A stretch of DNA of 64,000 nt from Algorimicrobium hallyeonense (GTDB lineage: Bacteria; Bacteroidota; Bacteroidia; Flavobacteriales; Flavobacteriaceae): positions 372,001 to 436,000 of the forward strand of contig NZ_JBHSLA010000002.1 in NCBI RefSeq assembly GCF_042657385.1, given 5' to 3'. A program made the translations under genes and the position numbers. The notes below the pieces were generated by a model. The model was not told where the DNA came from and ran no database searches. It worked only from the letters and a program-made list of their open reading frames with translations. How positions within the stretch are numbered: the stretch's first letter is position 1; the number at the start of each line of letters is the position of its first letter. Below are positions 62,471 through 64,000 of this stretch, piece by piece.

Positions 62471-63679
62471 ATGAAAATTCCATTTTCACCACCTTACATT
62501 AACCCAGCCGTAATTAACGAAGTTACAGACGCATTAGAATCTGGCTGGATTACCACGGGACCTAAAGTTAAAAAGCTAGAAGATCTTGTTTGTGAGCATA
62601 TTGGCGTTCCAAATACTTTGTGTGTTAACTCGGCAACTTCTGGATTAATGTTAGCTTTAAAATGGTATGACATTGGTCCTGGTGACGAAGTTATTATCCC
62701 AGCTTACACATACGCTGCCACTGCTTTAGCTGTAATTCACGTGGGCGCTACACCTGTAATGGTAGACACCAAAGAAGACTTTAATATTTCCATCTCTGCT
62801 ATTGAAAAAGCAATAACCGAAAAAACAAAAGCAATAATGCCAGTTGATATTGCTGGATGGCCTTGTGATTATGATGAAATTCAGAGGCTTGTTGAAAATA
62901 AGAAACCTATTTTTAAACCAAATTCAGAAAAGCAACATCAATTAAATAGAATTGTAACTATTGCCGATGCTGCTCATGCTATTGGCGCTAAATATAAAAA
63001 TAGGTTTGTTGGATTAACATCAGATATAACCGTATTTTCATTTCATGCCGTAAAAAACATTACTACAGCCGAAGGTGGGGCCGTTTGCTTAAACCTTCCT
63101 GAACCGTTTAGCAATCAAGAGGAATATAATTATTTAAGATGTTTTTCTTTAAACGGACAGACTAAAGATGCTTTTACAAAATCTAAAGCAGGTGGTTGGA
63201 AATACGATATTATTTATCCAGGCATGAAGATAAATATGCCTGATGTACTTGCTGCCATTGGTGTTGCCCAGCTTCCTGAATATTTTTCGCATATTTTAGA
63301 AAAGCGCGAAACGATATATGCATATTACCAAGCGTATTTTAAAACCAAGCCTTGGGCTATCATTCCGCCTTATAAAAATGAAGACAAACTTTCATCTTGT
63401 CATCTGTACGCTTTAAGAATAAAGGACGCCACAGAAGAGCAACGTGATGCTATTATTGAAGCCATTTCAAAAGAAGGTGTTGCTGTTAACGTGCATTTTC
63501 AGCCATTACCATTGTTAACTTTGTTTAAAAATATGGGGTATAACATTGCAGATTACCCAGTGGCATACACCAACTTTAAATCGGAAATCTCATTGCCAAT
63601 TTATCCACAACTTACTGAAGAAGAGCTCAAATACATTGTAAACACGGTTGAAAATGCCGTAGAATCTTGTCTATGTTAA
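62471..63679 (+). CDS. DegT/DnrJ/EryC1 family sugar aminotransferase
   Basis: 402 residues. SGWITTGPKVKKLEDLV and VNSATSGLMLALKW at the N-terminus, then VIIPAYTYAATALAV, IADAAHAIGAKY and the PLP-lysine motif FSFHAVKNITTAEGGAV. The family transfers an amino group from glutamate to a nucleotide-linked keto sugar, giving amino sugars for surface polysaccharides. The gene ends by overlapping the sugar-transferase start by 7 nt. Confidence 0.92.
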   Translation: MKIPFSPPYINPAVINEVTDALESGWITTGPKVKKLEDLVCEHIGVPNTLCVNSATSGLMLALKWYDIGPGDEVIIPAYTYAATALAVIHVGATPVMVDTKEDFNISISAIEKAITEKTKAIMPVDIAGWPCDYDEIQRLVENKKPIFKPNSEKQHQLNRIVTIADAAHAIGAKYKNRFVGLTSDITVFSFHAVKNITTAEGGAVCLNLPEPFSNQEEYNYLRCFSLNGQTKDAFTKSKAGGWKYDIIYPGMKINMPDVLAAIGVAQLPEYFSHILEKRETIYAYYQAYFKTKPWAIIPPYKNEDKLSSCHLYALRIKDATEEQRDAIIEAISKEGVAVNVHFQPLPLLTLFKNMGYNIADYPVAYTNFKSEISLPIYPQLTEEELKYIVNTVENAVESCLC

Positions 63680-64000
63680 AGCGCCTTTTTGATATCGTTT
63701 TTTCTTTATTAGGTATGATTTTATTGTTACCTTTACTTTTGGTAATAGCACTAATTTTAAAGTTAGAGTCTAAAGGACCCGTTTTTTACAAACAAGTACG
63801 AGTAGGAAAAGGGAATTCAGATTTTAAAATTTTTAAATTTAGAACCATGTTTATCGGTTCGGACAAAAAAGGCTTGCTAACCGTTGGAGATAGAGATCCA
63901 AGAGTTACAAAAACCGGTTTTTTTTTAAGAAAATATAAGCTCGATGAACTCCCCCAATTAATCAATGTATTTTTAGGAAGCATGAGTTTTGTTGGACCCA
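63673..64000 (+). CDS. Initiating sugar-phosphate transferase (PglC/WcaJ type), N-terminal part
   Basis: The gene starts at the ATG at 63673, overlapping the aminotransferase stop, and runs off the right edge; about 109 residues are visible. An N-terminal membrane hairpin (about 1-28, DIVFSLLGMILLLPLLLVIA) precedes the catalytic part with the family motifs FKIFKFRTM, DPRVTKTGFFLRKYKLDELPQ and NVFLGSMSFVGP. Such polyprenol-phosphate sugar-phosphate transferases start the repeat unit of capsule or O-antigen on the undecaprenyl carrier. The short N-terminus points to the small PglC-like type. Confidence 0.9.
   Translation, partial: MLKRLFDIVFSLLGMILLLPLLLVIALILKLESKGPVFYKQVRVGKGNSDFKIFKFRTMFIGSDKKGLLTVGDRDPRVTKTGFFLRKYKLDELPQLINVFLGSMSFVGP

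Overview
The window looks like chromosomal DNA of a flavobacterium (Bacteroidota, Flavobacteriaceae). Supporting features are AT-rich DNA, promoters of the TTTG / TAnnTTTG type, A-rich tracts instead of strong Shine-Dalgarno sites, three type IX secretion (T9SS) cargo proteins, the T9SS regulator PorX, a fused LpxC-FabZ and a fused HisB. I see no rRNA, tRNA, insertion sequence, CRISPR array, prophage or replication origin. The species cannot be named from the sequence.

Layout. 1-2.9 kb: the start of a J-domain protein, a thioredoxin-like protein and a secreted beta-helix T9SS protein. 3.3-9.8 kb: an aldehyde/electrophile-handling block on the + strand (SDR, aldehyde dehydrogenase, cupin, TetR regulator, CurA-like enone reductase, YqhD-like aldehyde reductase, Hsp31/DJ-1-like protein). 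It carries recognisable promoters, a TetR-type operator and terminators. 9.9-11.7 kb: a Crp/Fnr regulator, a fatty-acid desaturase and a cold-shock protein with a long 5' leader. 12-17.6 kb: a 1597-residue LRR/tandem-repeat T9SS protein and a secreted dioxygenase-like protein. 17.8-23.5 kb: mostly small housekeeping or unknown genes (thioesterase, GreA-like protein, DUF2461, MscS channel, TruA).

23.5-30.7 kb: a complete histidine operon on the - strand (hisG-D-C-B-H-A-F-IE). It is preceded by a clear leader peptide, MSFIQFHHHHFHTCTQAG, and a terminator, i.e. a ribosome-mediated attenuator. 30.8-42 kb: a long - strand run of HD hydrolase, lpxD, lpxC-fabZ, lpxA, efp, a second lpxD-like gene, a SnoaL-like protein, sucD, fabG, a VWA membrane protein and a prohibitin-like protein. 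It combines lipid A synthesis with central metabolism. 42-46.8 kb, + strand: porX, tsaE, an unlisted 47-residue secreted peptide, a truncated gene copy beside its intact paralogue, alanine dehydrogenase and a DUF4258 protein. 46.9-50.4 kb: a beta-propeller/Ig-repeat T9SS protein on the - strand whose 3' end folds into a long hairpin ending in a U-tract.

50.8-64 kb, + strand: a surface-polysaccharide cluster that continues past the window edge. It has glycosyltransferases, a MurJ/Wzx-like flippase, a Wzy/ligase-like protein, two AsnB-type amidotransferases, a DegT/DnrJ aminotransferase and the start of an initiating sugar-phosphate transferase. Most genes touch or overlap, so it probably forms one or a few transcripts.

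No wholly novel defence-like or mobile system is evident. The best leads are the his attenuator, the unannotated 47-residue secreted peptide with its neighbouring broken paralogue, the structured 3' end at 46.8 kb, and the operator-like dyads of the electrophile block.
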